Below are positions 25,450 to 34,293 of a stretch of DNA of 64,000 nt, one piece after another. The stretch is from Paenibacillus sp. EZ-K15 (GTDB lineage Bacteria; Bacillota; Bacilli; Paenibacillales; Paenibacillaceae), in contig NZ_PDHM01000009.1 of the NCBI RefSeq assembly GCF_002573715.1, forward strand, positions 22,950 to 86,949. Direction: 5' to 3'. A model generated the notes under the pieces. The model worked only from the letters and a program-made list of their open reading frames with translations. It was not told the origin of the DNA and did not search any database. The translations under genes were made by a program, and so were the position numbers. How positions within the stretch are numbered: the stretch's first letter is position 1; each line of letters opens with the position of its first letter.

Positions 25450-28400
25450 ATGCAAAAACGAAGGCGAATGGCATCCGCGAAATGGTTGAAGGTGATGTTG
25501 TCCATTCTAATAGGTTTAGAGGTTGTACTGGGTGTACTCGCGGCTCCGAAGACGGTTAGGGCTAATCTTTCAGACGCTCAATATCTTGGGGAGATCCGTC
25601 TATTTCCTTACCAGAACGGTCCTGAAGGGTGGATATACTGTGCAGGGCAAGCGTTAACGATAAGTCCGGAAAATTCGGCTTTGTATTCTCTATTGGGCAA
25701 CAACTTTGGCGGGGATGGCAGCAAGACGTTTGCATTGCCTGATTTACGGGAGGAAGAACCGATCCCGGGCATGGGGTACTATATAGCGGCTGAGGGATTA
25801 TATCCGAGAGGCAGTGACTTGACCTCCAATACGATGCTGGGGGAGCTTCGACTTTTTCCCTACAACATGGAGATGAATGATAACTGGGTGACGACTAATG
25901 GCGCAACTTTACGCGATTCTGAACCTCTATACAGTATGTACGGTACTACATTCGGCCAAGACTGGCAGGGCAGCTTTAAATTACCGCAGATTAACCCTGT
26001 GCAGCCCAAAATCCGGTATTTCTCCGCCAAGGCCGGGATACATCCAGGCAGCGCCCGTGAGGTGTATGTCGGCGAGATACGCATTTATCCTTTGGAAATC
26101 CCAGGGCTAGCATCCTATAAGGCAGATGGCAAGCTTGTGGATGTTGCAGCGAATAGGGCACTTTATGAGTTAATCGGCAACAAGTTTGGGGGAACTCCGA
26201 ACCAAACATTTGGAATTCCTGATCTTAGAGGCAAACTATTGACGCAGTATTATGTATCCCATTACGGATACGTTCCAACCCTGCAGCAAGTTCAGCCTGT
26301 AAGTGTTTCCGACCAATATACAACAGCTGTTTCCACACCATTAACGGTGCCGTCCCCTGGGGTGATGAGTAATGATTCCAATGTTCTGACAGCCAAAATA
26401 TTGAATCCGCCTGCTCATGGAAAGATAACATTTCATAGGGATGGTTCCTTTGCTTATACACCGGATGTCGATTTTGTTGGCACAGATTCTTTTACATATA
26501 TAGCGAGCAATCATAATAAGAGCAGTGCCCCGTCCATCGTTAACATCAACGTTATAGAGATTGAGCCGACGATAAGTGGAGTAACCGATGGAGGACTTTA
26601 TAATCACGAAGTGACGCCCGTTTATACCAATGGCACGGGAACGCTGGACGGGCAGCCTTTTGCCAGCGGTACGACCATTCGCAAAGATGGCCAGTATAAG
26701 CTGGTTGTCGAGTCGCCTCACGGCAAAACGGTCAAGGCCGATTTTGAGATCGACCAAACCGCACCTCTGGTTACAGGCGTGGCGGATGGAGGCCAGTATG
26801 ATCGGGAGCGGCAAATCTTCTTTAATGAAGGGAACGCGACGCTCAATCAGCAAGCGTTCCAGAGCGGAGACAAGGTAAGCACAGAAGGGGAATTTGATCT
26901 CGTCGTAACCGACCGTGCAGGGAATAAGACTCAGGTTCATTTCTCGATCTATTTTCCAAAAATCGTGACGTTTGACAGCAGCGGGGGTTCGCCCGTGGTG
27001 GATGCCGTCGTCCCTTATCATACGGCGGCAACTAAGCCCGTTGATCCAGTGAAACCCGGTTATGCCTTCGGTGGGTGGTATATGGATCAATCCTTCCAGC
27101 TTCCATTTGATTTTGCGGCACCGATTCTGGCTAACCTGACGCTGTATGCCAAATGGATCGATGTGGATTCGCCTGTCGTGGTGAATCGGACGCCTGCGAA
27201 TCTGGCTGATGATGTGTCGATCGAAACGAAGCTTGAATTCAAGTTCAATGAACCCGTAACCGGAGTTAGTGGTAGGTATATATCGATTATGAGTGCGATG
27301 GACCATCACAAGATCGAGTCGATTGAAGTAACAGACAGTTCTCGCGTTAGGGTGGTCGATGAGAAGGTTGCGGTAAGTCTGTCTCAACGTCTGTCGTACT
27401 TTACGCGTTATTATGTAGAGATAGATGAGGATGCATTTCAAGATGCTGCAGGCAACTTCTATGCAGGCATCAAGGGTCCTCAAGATTGGAGCTTTACAAC
27501 GGAAAAAGAATCTGTTTCAGCGCCGCCTGCTCCTGCAAGCTTGAGTGCTAGAGCTGGAGATGGTGAAGTGACCTTGCAATGGTCCACCGTAACGGGGGCT
27601 ACCTATTACGATATTTATTCCGGGACGGAATCCGGCGTATATGGAACAGCACCGATCGCAACGGTTACGGATACTACGTATTCAGCAGGTGATTTGCTGA
27701 ACGGAACGACTTATTATTTTGCAGTTAAAGCCGGAAATGATGGGGGCTCCAGCGCATTTTCAGAAGAAGTGAGCGCAAGGCCGGCCGGTGCCGAGATTCC
27801 CGTTCCGGGCGATGCGGATTTAAGCGGATTAGCATTATCGCATGGAACGCTCGCTCCGGCATTCAACCCTGCTGTCACAAGCTACATTAGCCAGGTTGGA
27901 AACCGTATAACGGAGATCAGCATAACGCCGAGCGTTTCCGATCCTCAGGCAAAGGTGACAATGAACGGCAAGGCCGTATCCACCGGGCAGCCGTCAGATC
28001 CGTTCAGCCTAGCAGTAGGAAGTAACAGCATTCATCTCGTGGTTACGGCTCAGAATGGGACGACAAAGACTTACTCGGTGGACGTGAACAGAGAGGCAGC
28101 GGCTTCCCCTGAGCCTGAACCTGGGAATCCTCCCCATCCCGGTACGCCAGGCGGTGGATCTGGCTCTCCTGGAGGTCAAGGACCAAGCGGTGGCGAGGGT
28201 TCCCAAGCAGGTCAAGGGGGCGGTTCGGGGCAGAGCTCCATAGAGAGCAGCCGCGTAACGTCTTATATAAATGATGTATTACAGAACGGCATGATATCAT
28301 CAACGTTAACGAAAGAGAAGAATGGGCAGGCCGTGTTGACTGTCAAGGTGAACGGAGACAGACTGCAATCACTGCTGATCAAAGAGAAGAACCGACGACC

Positions 28401-29508
28401 GATTGTGCGGCTTCACGCCACGGACGATCTCGATCAAGCCGTGCTGGTCCTGGACAACCAGTCCGCAAAAGCGCTTGAAGGAAGCAGCGCAATGATCGAA
28501 TTCGAGACCTTGGCAGGAAGCGCCCGTGTTCCAGCTCAGGCAATTTCAGAACAGCTCGGCAAAGCTGCGGCAACCAAAGAAGGAACGCTTCATCTCGTAC
28601 TTACCACAAGCGAAACGGCGCTCAGCGCAAAGCTGAAGCAAACCGGGAATGCGAATGATCTTGGTACAACATATGGTTTCATTGATGTTAAGGTCATATC
28701 CTATGATCAAGGGAAACCGGTGGGCGGAGATTCCTATTCTGCTTACGTGGTGCTTGAGATTCCCCTCCGAGAAGGATCCGCGGCAAAAGCCGTGACAACC
28801 GCCGTGTGGTTGGATGAAAATGGAAATACCCATCATGCGCCAACCCGATTGGCAGCACGTGAAGGCAAACCTTACGCTATCATCCAAGGTTTGAATAATG
28901 GTACGTATGCCTTGGTCAGCCATACCGAAGGATTACCGGATATGACAGGCCATTGGGCTGAGGCAGCGGTGAACGAGATGGCGTCACGTCTCATTGTAAA
29001 CGGCAGAGATGCTGCCGGGTTCCATCCGGATGCACCAGTCACCCGTGCGGAATTTGTCTCCATGATGGTTCGCTCACTCGGTTTAACAGAGCAGGGAAGC
29101 ACCAACACATTTCAAGACGTAACTTCCCGGGACTGGTACTTGGGGGCCGTATCGGCGGCAAGCAAGAGCGGACTTATTCACGGCTATGCCGACGGCACCT
29201 TCTTGCCGGATAACCTGATATCAAGGCAGGAGGCTGCGGTCATTTTCGCAAGAGCCCTAAAAATTGCAGGGGTTGCCCCGATATCCGGCAGCTCGGATTT
29301 GGATGCTGCGCTAGGTTCCTTCCAAGACGGTACCGAGTGGGCAAGTTGGGCGAAGGCGGCTGCAGCGGATGTGGTCGGAAGTGGAATCATGAGCGGTTAT
29401 GATGGTAAGCTGAGGCCGCACAGTAATATGACCCGGGCGGAAACGGCAATCATGCTTCTGCGGATGCTTTCCGCATCGGGGATGATTGGAAATGTGCCTG
29501 CTAAATAA
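25450..29508 (+). CDS. giant SLH-anchored surface protein with three phage-tail-collar domains
   Basis: 1352-residue exported protein, probably an S-layer-bound adhesin. Order: signal peptide (1-38); three tail-collar units (about 44-105, 122-180, 202-270), each starting GE(I/L)R and ending in a LP(D/Q)-type strand; a cadherin/VCBS-like domain (about 278-372); two related strands IxGVxDGGxYxxE; an InlB B-repeat (about 515-570, ending LYAKW); a Big_5 domain (about 575-680); FN3 (about 690-780); a cadherin-like sandwich (about 790-880); a Gly/Pro linker; an unnamed domain (about 930-1155); three SLH units to the end (SHWAE-like DMTGHWAEAAVNEM). It stands alone between a terminator and a tandem operator. 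Ligand unknown. Confidence 0.88.
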   Translation: MQKRRRMASAKWLKVMLSILIGLEVVLGVLAAPKTVRANLSDAQYLGEIRLFPYQNGPEGWIYCAGQALTISPENSALYSLLGNNFGGDGSKTFALPDLREEEPIPGMGYYIAAEGLYPRGSDLTSNTMLGELRLFPYNMEMNDNWVTTNGATLRDSEPLYSMYGTTFGQDWQGSFKLPQINPVQPKIRYFSAKAGIHPGSAREVYVGEIRIYPLEIPGLASYKADGKLVDVAANRALYELIGNKFGGTPNQTFGIPDLRGKLLTQYYVSHYGYVPTLQQVQPVSVSDQYTTAVSTPLTVPSPGVMSNDSNVLTAKILNPPAHGKITFHRDGSFAYTPDVDFVGTDSFTYIASNHNKSSAPSIVNINVIEIEPTISGVTDGGLYNHEVTPVYTNGTGTLDGQPFASGTTIRKDGQYKLVVESPHGKTVKADFEIDQTAPLVTGVADGGQYDRERQIFFNEGNATLNQQAFQSGDKVSTEGEFDLVVTDRAGNKTQVHFSIYFPKIVTFDSSGGSPVVDAVVPYHTAATKPVDPVKPGYAFGGWYMDQSFQLPFDFAAPILANLTLYAKWIDVDSPVVVNRTPANLADDVSIETKLEFKFNEPVTGVSGRYISIMSAMDHHKIESIEVTDSSRVRVVDEKVAVSLSQRLSYFTRYYVEIDEDAFQDAAGNFYAGIKGPQDWSFTTEKESVSAPPAPASLSARAGDGEVTLQWSTVTGATYYDIYSGTESGVYGTAPIATVTDTTYSAGDLLNGTTYYFAVKAGNDGGSSAFSEEVSARPAGAEIPVPGDADLSGLALSHGTLAPAFNPAVTSYISQVGNRITEISITPSVSDPQAKVTMNGKAVSTGQPSDPFSLAVGSNSIHLVVTAQNGTTKTYSVDVNREAAASPEPEPGNPPHPGTPGGGSGSPGGQGPSGGEGSQAGQGGGSGQSSIESSRVTSYINDVLQNGMISSTLTKEKNGQAVLTVKVNGDRLQSLLIKEKNRRPIVRLHATDDLDQAVLVLDNQSAKALEGSSAMIEFETLAGSARVPAQAISEQLGKAAATKEGTLHLVLTTSETALSAKLKQTGNANDLGTTYGFIDVKVISYDQGKPVGGDSYSAYVVLEIPLREGSAAKAVTTAVWLDENGNTHHAPTRLAAREGKPYAIIQGLNNGTYALVSHTEGLPDMTGHWAEAAVNEMASRLIVNGRDAAGFHPDAPVTRAEFVSMMVRSLGLTEQGSTNTFQDVTSRDWYLGAVSAASKSGLIHGYADGTFLPDNLISRQEAAVIFARALKIAGVAPISGSSDLDAALGSFQDGTEWASWAKAAAADVVGSGIMSGYDGKLRPHSNMTRAETAIMLLRMLSASGMIGNVPAK

Positions 29509-29532
29509 TAATGGCTTATCGAATATAGAAAA

Positions 29533-29573
29533 AAGAGCTGCGCCAAGGGGAATTCGTTCCTGGCGCAGCTCTT
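29533..29573. terminator. bidirectional terminator after the SLH gene
   Basis: Perfect 13-bp stem AAGAGCTGCGCCA / TGGCGCAGCTCTT, 15-base loop, A run before and T-rich sequence after; lies between convergent genes. Confidence 0.9.
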
Positions 29574-29592
29574 CTATTTGAAATAACGCTGT

Positions 29593-30567
29593 TTAAACCA
29601 GCCGATAAGTCGCGAACGGCTTGGCATAAACAAAGTCGTCGCTGATTTCATCCAGGCTGGAACCCAGTGCCTCATCGATCTCAATCTCCAGGCTCTTCAG
29701 GTTATCGTCCAACTGCTCTGTCTTCGTCGCGCCGACTATGACAGTGGAGACGGCAGGGCGATTCATCAGCCAGGCTAGGGACAGGGCACTTGGGGAATGA
29801 CCATGCTCTGCAGCCAGCTGACTGACTTGCTGTGCGAGCTTCAGATTGCGATCTTCCAGGAAACGATTGAAGTTAGGGTCCGTTTCCGCACGGGAGCCGG
29901 AAGGCGTGCTTGCGCCTTGACCGTATTTGCCGGTGAGAATGCCGCCAGCCAGCGGGAAATACGGGATGATGCCAACGCCCTGATCGAGGCAGAGGGGAAC
30001 TAGCTCCAGCTCCGGCGTACGGTCGGCCAGGGAATAACTCGTTTGGGTGGATACATACCGGTCGTATCCGCGCCGCTCGCTGATCCCAAGCGCTTTCATG
30101 ATTTCCCAGGCGGCATAGTTGGAAGCGCCGATATATCGTACCTTGCCTGACGACACCATGTCATTCAGCGTGCGCAAGGTTTCCTCAAGGGGCGTATTCG
30201 GGTCAAACGTATGAATCTGATACAGGTCCACATAGTCGGTTTTTAGCCGCTTTAAGCTGTTCTCCAGCTCTTGCTGCAGATGATAGCGGGAGGAACCGCG
30301 TTCGTTCGGCCCTTGGCCGTTCACGAGTCCGGCTTTCGTGGCTAATACGACGTTATGGCGTTTGCCAGCGAGCGCCTCTCCGATGATGCGCTCGGATTCC
30401 GAGCCCGCATAAATATTGGCGGTATCGATGAAATTGATGCCATGGTCCAGTGCATGGTCTATGATGCGGGTGGATGTCTCTTGATCGGCTCTTTTGCCAA
30501 AAGCGTTCGTGCCAAGACCGAGCTCCGAAACCTTCAGCCCGCTGTTGCCAAGACGGCGGTAGTTCAT
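29593..30567 (-). CDS. aldo/keto reductase
   Basis: 324-residue NADPH-dependent reductase, related to the one at 24.2 kb but divergent in sequence. Motifs: MNYRRLGNSGLKVSELGLGT, FIDTANIYAGSESER, VVLATKAGL, DLYQIHTFDP (catalytic His), YIGASNYAAW, QTSYSLADRTPE, YFPLAGGILTGKY and VIVGATKTEQLDDN. I choose ATG 30567, preceded by GAGGAG; the frame is open 73 codons further without a ribosome site. It stands alone. Substrate unknown, probably an aldehyde or ketone sugar derivative. Confidence 0.9.
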   Translation of the reverse strand: MNYRRLGNSGLKVSELGLGTNAFGKRADQETSTRIIDHALDHGINFIDTANIYAGSESERIIGEALAGKRHNVVLATKAGLVNGQGPNERGSSRYHLQQELENSLKRLKTDYVDLYQIHTFDPNTPLEETLRTLNDMVSSGKVRYIGASNYAAWEIMKALGISERRGYDRYVSTQTSYSLADRTPELELVPLCLDQGVGIIPYFPLAGGILTGKYGQGASTPSGSRAETDPNFNRFLEDRNLKLAQQVSQLAAEHGHSPSALSLAWLMNRPAVSTVIVGATKTEQLDDNLKSLEIEIDEALGSSLDEISDDFVYAKPFATYRLV

Positions 30568-30805
30568 CTTGATCCACTCCTCTATGTATAGATTTCCTAT
30601 AGTATAAACATGATCCCGCAATCGATTCAAATCGATCGGGCGCAAAAGAAAGATATAGTTGTAAGATGCTACATCTTTTTGTTTCTTTATCCTAATCGAT
30701 GAGTGGTTTGTGTCCAAAATGTTGTGCGAAAGCCTTAGGACTCCTTGCGATAGGCTGGATATTACGATAGGATAGTTACGAACCATTTGGAAGGGGGATT
30801 ATAAT

Positions 30806-31270
30806 ATGAATGAAGCGATTTTTAACCAATTGGATTTTGCTAGAGGAGCGACCTTGAAGTCGGTAGAAAAGGTAACGGAGCAAGAGGCTGATATCATCCC
30901 GGAAGGATTTGCGAACAGCATTCGCTGGAATCTGGGACACATCTACACCGTGCATGAGCAGTTCGCATTTGCAACGGCGGGCGAGCAGCCTCGTCTTCCG
31001 GAAGGATTCGAGGCATGGTTTGCAACCGGAACTAAGCCTGCCGATTGGACGTCGAAGCCGCCTGCGATTTCCGAACTGGTAGAGCTTTTGCAGGAGCAAA
31101 CGACCCGGATCCGTGAAACCTTCGCGAATCGCCTCGACCAGGCTTCGGCTCATCCGCTGACCATCGGTCCCGTGACGTTCCAAACCGTTGGCGAGTTTCT
31201 TACGTTCAGCATGTATCACGAAGGTATGCACACGCAGGTGATCAAGTCTTATAAGAAATTGATAAAGTAA
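30806..31270 (+). CDS. DinB-family protein
   Basis: 154-residue four-helix-bundle protein. The three metal-binding histidines of the DinB fold are likely those in RWNLGHIYTVHEQF and MYHEGMHTQV. The fold is shared with bacillithiol transferases and mycothiol-dependent enzymes, so a thiol-transfer role is possible (family knowledge), but DinB members are very diverse. The start is behind GGAAGGGGG. A second, more distant DinB gene lies at 54.8 kb. Confidence 0.85.
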   Translation: MNEAIFNQLDFARGATLKSVEKVTEQEADIIPEGFANSIRWNLGHIYTVHEQFAFATAGEQPRLPEGFEAWFATGTKPADWTSKPPAISELVELLQEQTTRIRETFANRLDQASAHPLTIGPVTFQTVGEFLTFSMYHEGMHTQVIKSYKKLIK

Positions 31271-31283
31271 GATGAAAACGAAG

Positions 31284-31324
31284 CGATAGAAGGGTGCCCC
31301 CGCGCATCCCTTCTATCGTTTTTG
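31284..31324 (+). terminator. terminator after the DinB gene
   Basis: Perfect 11-bp stem CGATAGAAGGG / CCCTTCTATCG, 13-base loop, then TTTTTG. Confidence 0.88.
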
Positions 31325-31398
31325 TTTGTCGCTGCGGTGATCGATCCTTATAATGGAATCAGCACAGATGGGATCATCGATTGGAGGATATGACGATT

Positions 31399-31908
31399 AT
31401 GGCGATTGAAATCGAACGCAAATACCTTTTGGAGGCTTATCCGGAAGACTTGATATCGAAAGGAACCATCGTGGTCGAGAAGGAGCAGTTCATCGAGCAG
31501 ACGTATTTGGCGCTGGATGGGGACCAGGAGCTTCGCGTCCGCAAAATAACGGATCTGAACACGGGTCAGGTTGAATTCACCCATACGTTCAAAAAAGGGT
31601 GGGGCATTGCCAGGGAGGAAGTGGAGTTCGCGATTTCCGAAGGACTCTATGACCAAGTGGTGAAGGCGCATGGCGCGATTCCGCTGACCAAGAGACGGGT
31701 GACTGCCCGTTTAGGGAACACGATCATCGAAATCGACGATTATGCGCAGATTCACATGCTGGTGCTGGAGGTAGAGTTTCCTTCCATGGAAGCCGCAGAC
31801 GGCTTTGTGCCGCCGGCGTGGTTTGGACAAGATATCAGCACAGAGAAACAATACAGCAACAAGAAGGTATGGCGGGATCTGCAGCAGCAAGCTGGTAGGG
31901 AATCGTAA
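31399..31908 (+). CDS. CYTH-domain triphosphate tunnel protein
   Basis: 169 residues. It opens with the defining ExExK motif (E4, E6, K8 in IEIERKYLLE), followed by the tunnel strands FIEQTYLAL, ELRVRKI, FTHTFKKG, REEVEFAI, KRRVTARL, IEIDDYA and LVLEVEF, whose charged side chains line the substrate tunnel. CYTH proteins hydrolyse inorganic triphosphate or thiamine triphosphate, or make cAMP; the short length argues for a triphosphatase. GGAGG at 31383-31387 suits ATG 31399 (11 bases); the ATG at 31390 is too close to it. Confidence 0.88.
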   Translation: MAIEIERKYLLEAYPEDLISKGTIVVEKEQFIEQTYLALDGDQELRVRKITDLNTGQVEFTHTFKKGWGIAREEVEFAISEGLYDQVVKAHGAIPLTKRRVTARLGNTIIEIDDYAQIHMLVLEVEFPSMEAADGFVPPAWFGQDISTEKQYSNKKVWRDLQQQAGRES

Positions 31909-31993
31909 CGTAATTAGTCCCGAAAGGGATGGCTGACATAGGAAACGTGTGCAGCTAGGATGTGGATACTACGCTTTCTCATATGGCTGTAAG

Positions 31994-32043
31994 AAAGGCT
32001 CTTCGCGGGAGGTTAAGCATGGCCGCTCGCAAGAGCCTTTTTT
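31994..32043 (+). terminator. terminator after the CYTH gene
   Basis: Stem AAAGGCTCTT / AAGAGCCTTT with a second inner stem GCGG / CCGC, then TTT. It lies in the 341-base gap before the YheO-like gene. Confidence 0.8.
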
Positions 32044-32125
32044 ATGGGGCATTCAACCAAAATCCTGTAGTATGGCTAACCGTATTCGACGATTACAGGG
32101 TGTTGTGAGCAGTGATCGACTTTTT

Positions 32126-32179
32126 TTGACAAAAATATTGAAAACGTTTTATTGTTATAATATAATATTATCATGATAA
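32126..32179 (+). promoter_or_regulatory. promoter, cre-like site and palindrome of the YheO/PatB operon
   Basis: TTGAAA (32138-32143), 17-base spacer, TATAAT (32161-32166). TTGAAAACGTTTTAT (32138-32152) matches the cre consensus in 14 of 15 positions and covers the -35. TTATCATGATAA (32168-32179) is a perfect 12-bp palindrome at the expected start of transcription, a candidate operator for the YheO-like protein. A TTGACA at 32126 is another possible -35. Confidence 0.55.
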
Positions 32180-32249
32180 TTAATTATTATATAAAAAGAG
32201 ATTGCATTCATAAAAAATTCTGCTTGTCAGAGAAGGGAGAGCTTCTTAC

Positions 32250-32921
32250 ATGAAGGAAAACCAGCAGCTGCTTGAAAGCTATTTTCCGATTGCTTCTTTT
32301 ATCGCGGCGATCATCGGACCTCAATGCGAGGTTGTTGTGCATGATATCAGCGATCCGGAACGCTCCATCATTTTTATCGAGAATGGCCATATTAGCGGAC
32401 GCAGGGTCGGCGATGCATCCACAGACCTCGTGTTGAAAATTCTGAAGGCGGAGGCCTACCGAGAAGAGCAGTTCATCGCGAACTACAAAGCTTCCAGCGC
32501 CCGTGGGCAGACTTTCCGATCTTCGACGTATTTTATTAAGAACGGCAGCGGCGAGCTGGTCGGTCTCATGTGCCTAAACATTGACATTACGCATATGGAA
32601 GTTGCAGCCGACTGGATCAACAGCATTTTGCAGGGAGGATCGCTTACGCCACCGGCAGCCCTGGATGCACCCAAGGAGGAGAAGCAGTCAACCGAATACC
32701 TACAGGGGAACGTGGACGATTTGCTGCAGCATATCATCCAGACCATCCTTAGCAAAATCAGCATTCCGGCGGACCGTTTATCTTCGAACGAGAAGATCGA
32801 GATTGTGAAGGAACTGAATGAGCAGGGCGTATTTCTGCTGAAGGGCGGAGTATCCAAAGTCGCCGTGGCTTTATCCATATCGGAGCCTACCGTGTATCGC
32901 TATTTGCAGAAGCTGAAATAA
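32250..32921 (+). CDS. YheO-like PAS/HTH transcriptional regulator
   Basis: 223 residues. The N-terminal YheO PAS-like domain (about 5-125) has GPQCEVVVHDISDPERSIIF, the stretch from RGQTFRSSTYFIKNGSGELV and GLMCLNIDITHM; the C-terminal helix-turn-helix (about 165-220) ends VAVALSISEPTVYRYLQKL. The family includes DauR, which controls D-arginine catabolism (established). The start is behind AGAAGGGAGAG. It is the first gene of a run with a PatB-type lyase, an NhaC transporter and RidA, so it probably senses the amino acid degraded by the lyase. Confidence 0.88.
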   Translation: MKENQQLLESYFPIASFIAAIIGPQCEVVVHDISDPERSIIFIENGHISGRRVGDASTDLVLKILKAEAYREEQFIANYKASSARGQTFRSSTYFIKNGSGELVGLMCLNIDITHMEVAADWINSILQGGSLTPPAALDAPKEEKQSTEYLQGNVDDLLQHIIQTILSKISIPADRLSSNEKIEIVKELNEQGVFLLKGGVSKVAVALSISEPTVYRYLQKLK

Positions 32922-32977
32922 GCGGCTTTCATCCTAATAATAATGCATTGCATCCTGAGACAATGGAAGGTGACATC

Positions 32978-34150
32978 ATGACATTTAATTTCGACAAGGT
33001 GGTCAGCCGGTTTGGCACAAATAGTGCGAAATGGGACGGGATGGCGCAGAGCATGGGGAGCGATATGATCGCTCTCTCCGTGGCGGACATGGATCTGCCA
33101 GCACCGCCAATGGTGGTAGATAAGGTCGCGGAGGCCGCACGTCATGGCATTTACGGATATACCGATCCGTTCCCGCCTTACTTCGAAGCTGTCCGCACTT
33201 GGCTTGATAAAGCCTATGACTGGCAGGTCGAGCCCGAATGGATCGTATTTTGTCCGCGCATTGTTCAAGCCGTTTCGGTCATTATACAGAAGTTCACGGA
33301 GACCGGAGACAGGATTCTTGTCCACACGCCTGTTTATCAGCCTGTTGCGAAAGCGGTTACGTTAAACGATCGGTTATTGGTTGAAAGCCCGCTTAAGCTA
33401 GCGGACGGGCGTTACGAGATCGATTTCGAGGATATGGAGCGGCGGATGCGGGAAGGGGTTAAAATGGTCCTGCTCATATCCCCGCACAATCCGGTTGGCC
33501 GCGTATGGACAAAGGATGAGCTTGAACAGATGGCTGGGCTTTGCATCCGGTATGACGCACTGATTGTGTCCGATGATATCCATGCTGATTTCATTCATGA
33601 GGGACACGAGCATACCGTCATCGCCAAGCTGTCCGAAGAGGTTGCGAATCGTTCCATTATCTGTACGTCACCGGGCAAAACTTTTAACTTGGCAAGTCTC
33701 GAAATCGCTAACATCATCATTCCCAATGATGAGCTTCGGGGAGTGTTTCAACAAGGTCTGCTGCAGGCCGGAATTCATAATCCCACATTCTTCTCCGTGC
33801 CTGCGCTCGAAGTCGCATACACTTCGTGTGATGAATGGTTAATCGAACTTCGTGCTTATATCAAAGATAACATGGATTATGCCCGAACATTCATAGCAGA
33901 TCATATGCCAGAGCTGGCCGTGATCGAACCTGAAGGGACATATTTGCTGTGGATTGACTGTACGGCCGTGAGTTGCCATGAGAAGGATTTGGTGGAGTGG
34001 ATTCAGGAGAAGGGGCGTGTCAGCGTTAGCTTCGGTTCTTCGTTCGGTTCTGGCGGTGAAGGCTTCATTAGGGTCAACATCGCCACGCCGCGCCATATAT
34101 TACAAGAAGGCCTGGAGCGGCTTGCCGCGGCTTATCCGCTACAGCGTTAA
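32978..34150 (+). CDS. MalY/PatB-type C-S beta-lyase or aminotransferase
   Basis: 390-residue PLP enzyme of fold type I. The lysine region is TSPGKTFNLASLEIANIIIP; MALSVADMDLPAP-like residues near the start, VFCPRIVQAVSVII, LLISPHNPVGRVWTKDEL and IVSDDIHADF match the MalY/PatB subgroup. These enzymes cleave cystathionine, cysteine or S-substituted cysteines to pyruvate, ammonia and a thiol (established for PatB and MalY). The start is ATG 32978 after GGAAGG. RidA, encoded two genes downstream, hydrolyses the 2-aminoacrylate such a lyase releases, which supports the C-S lyase assignment. Confidence 0.9.
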   Translation: MTFNFDKVVSRFGTNSAKWDGMAQSMGSDMIALSVADMDLPAPPMVVDKVAEAARHGIYGYTDPFPPYFEAVRTWLDKAYDWQVEPEWIVFCPRIVQAVSVIIQKFTETGDRILVHTPVYQPVAKAVTLNDRLLVESPLKLADGRYEIDFEDMERRMREGVKMVLLISPHNPVGRVWTKDELEQMAGLCIRYDALIVSDDIHADFIHEGHEHTVIAKLSEEVANRSIICTSPGKTFNLASLEIANIIIPNDELRGVFQQGLLQAGIHNPTFFSVPALEVAYTSCDEWLIELRAYIKDNMDYARTFIADHMPELAVIEPEGTYLLWIDCTAVSCHEKDLVEWIQEKGRVSVSFGSSFGSGGEGFIRVNIATPRHILQEGLERLAAAYPLQR

Positions 34151-34181
34151 CAACCAAAGTTTAAGAGAGCAGAAGGAATAA

Positions 34182-34215
34182 ACTTCAAAGGCTTACCATC
34201 CTTATCTCGCAAGAA
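34182..34215. repeat. dispersed 34-bp repeat, copy 2
   Basis: 28 of 34 bases match 6805-6838. It lies in the 143-base gap between the lyase and transporter genes. The following 45 bases contain short inverted segments (TTCCGC...GCGG) not shared with the first copy. Confidence 0.5.
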
Positions 34216-34293
34216 AAACTTCCGCTATATGCGGTCTGTCTTCTGAGAAGGTACGTCGATAGACATTTTCTTATTTACATCCAGGGGGAATCC

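Noticed and set aside
26341..27483. Minus-strand frame of 380 codons inside the first giant SLH gene
   Set aside because: It lies wholly opposite recognisable Ig/InlB domains, has no ribosome site, and its translation resembles no family.
30568..30786. 73-codon N-terminal extension of the second aldo/keto reductase
   Set aside because: Family members start at MNYRRLG; GAGGAG lies directly before that ATG and the extension has no ribosome site.
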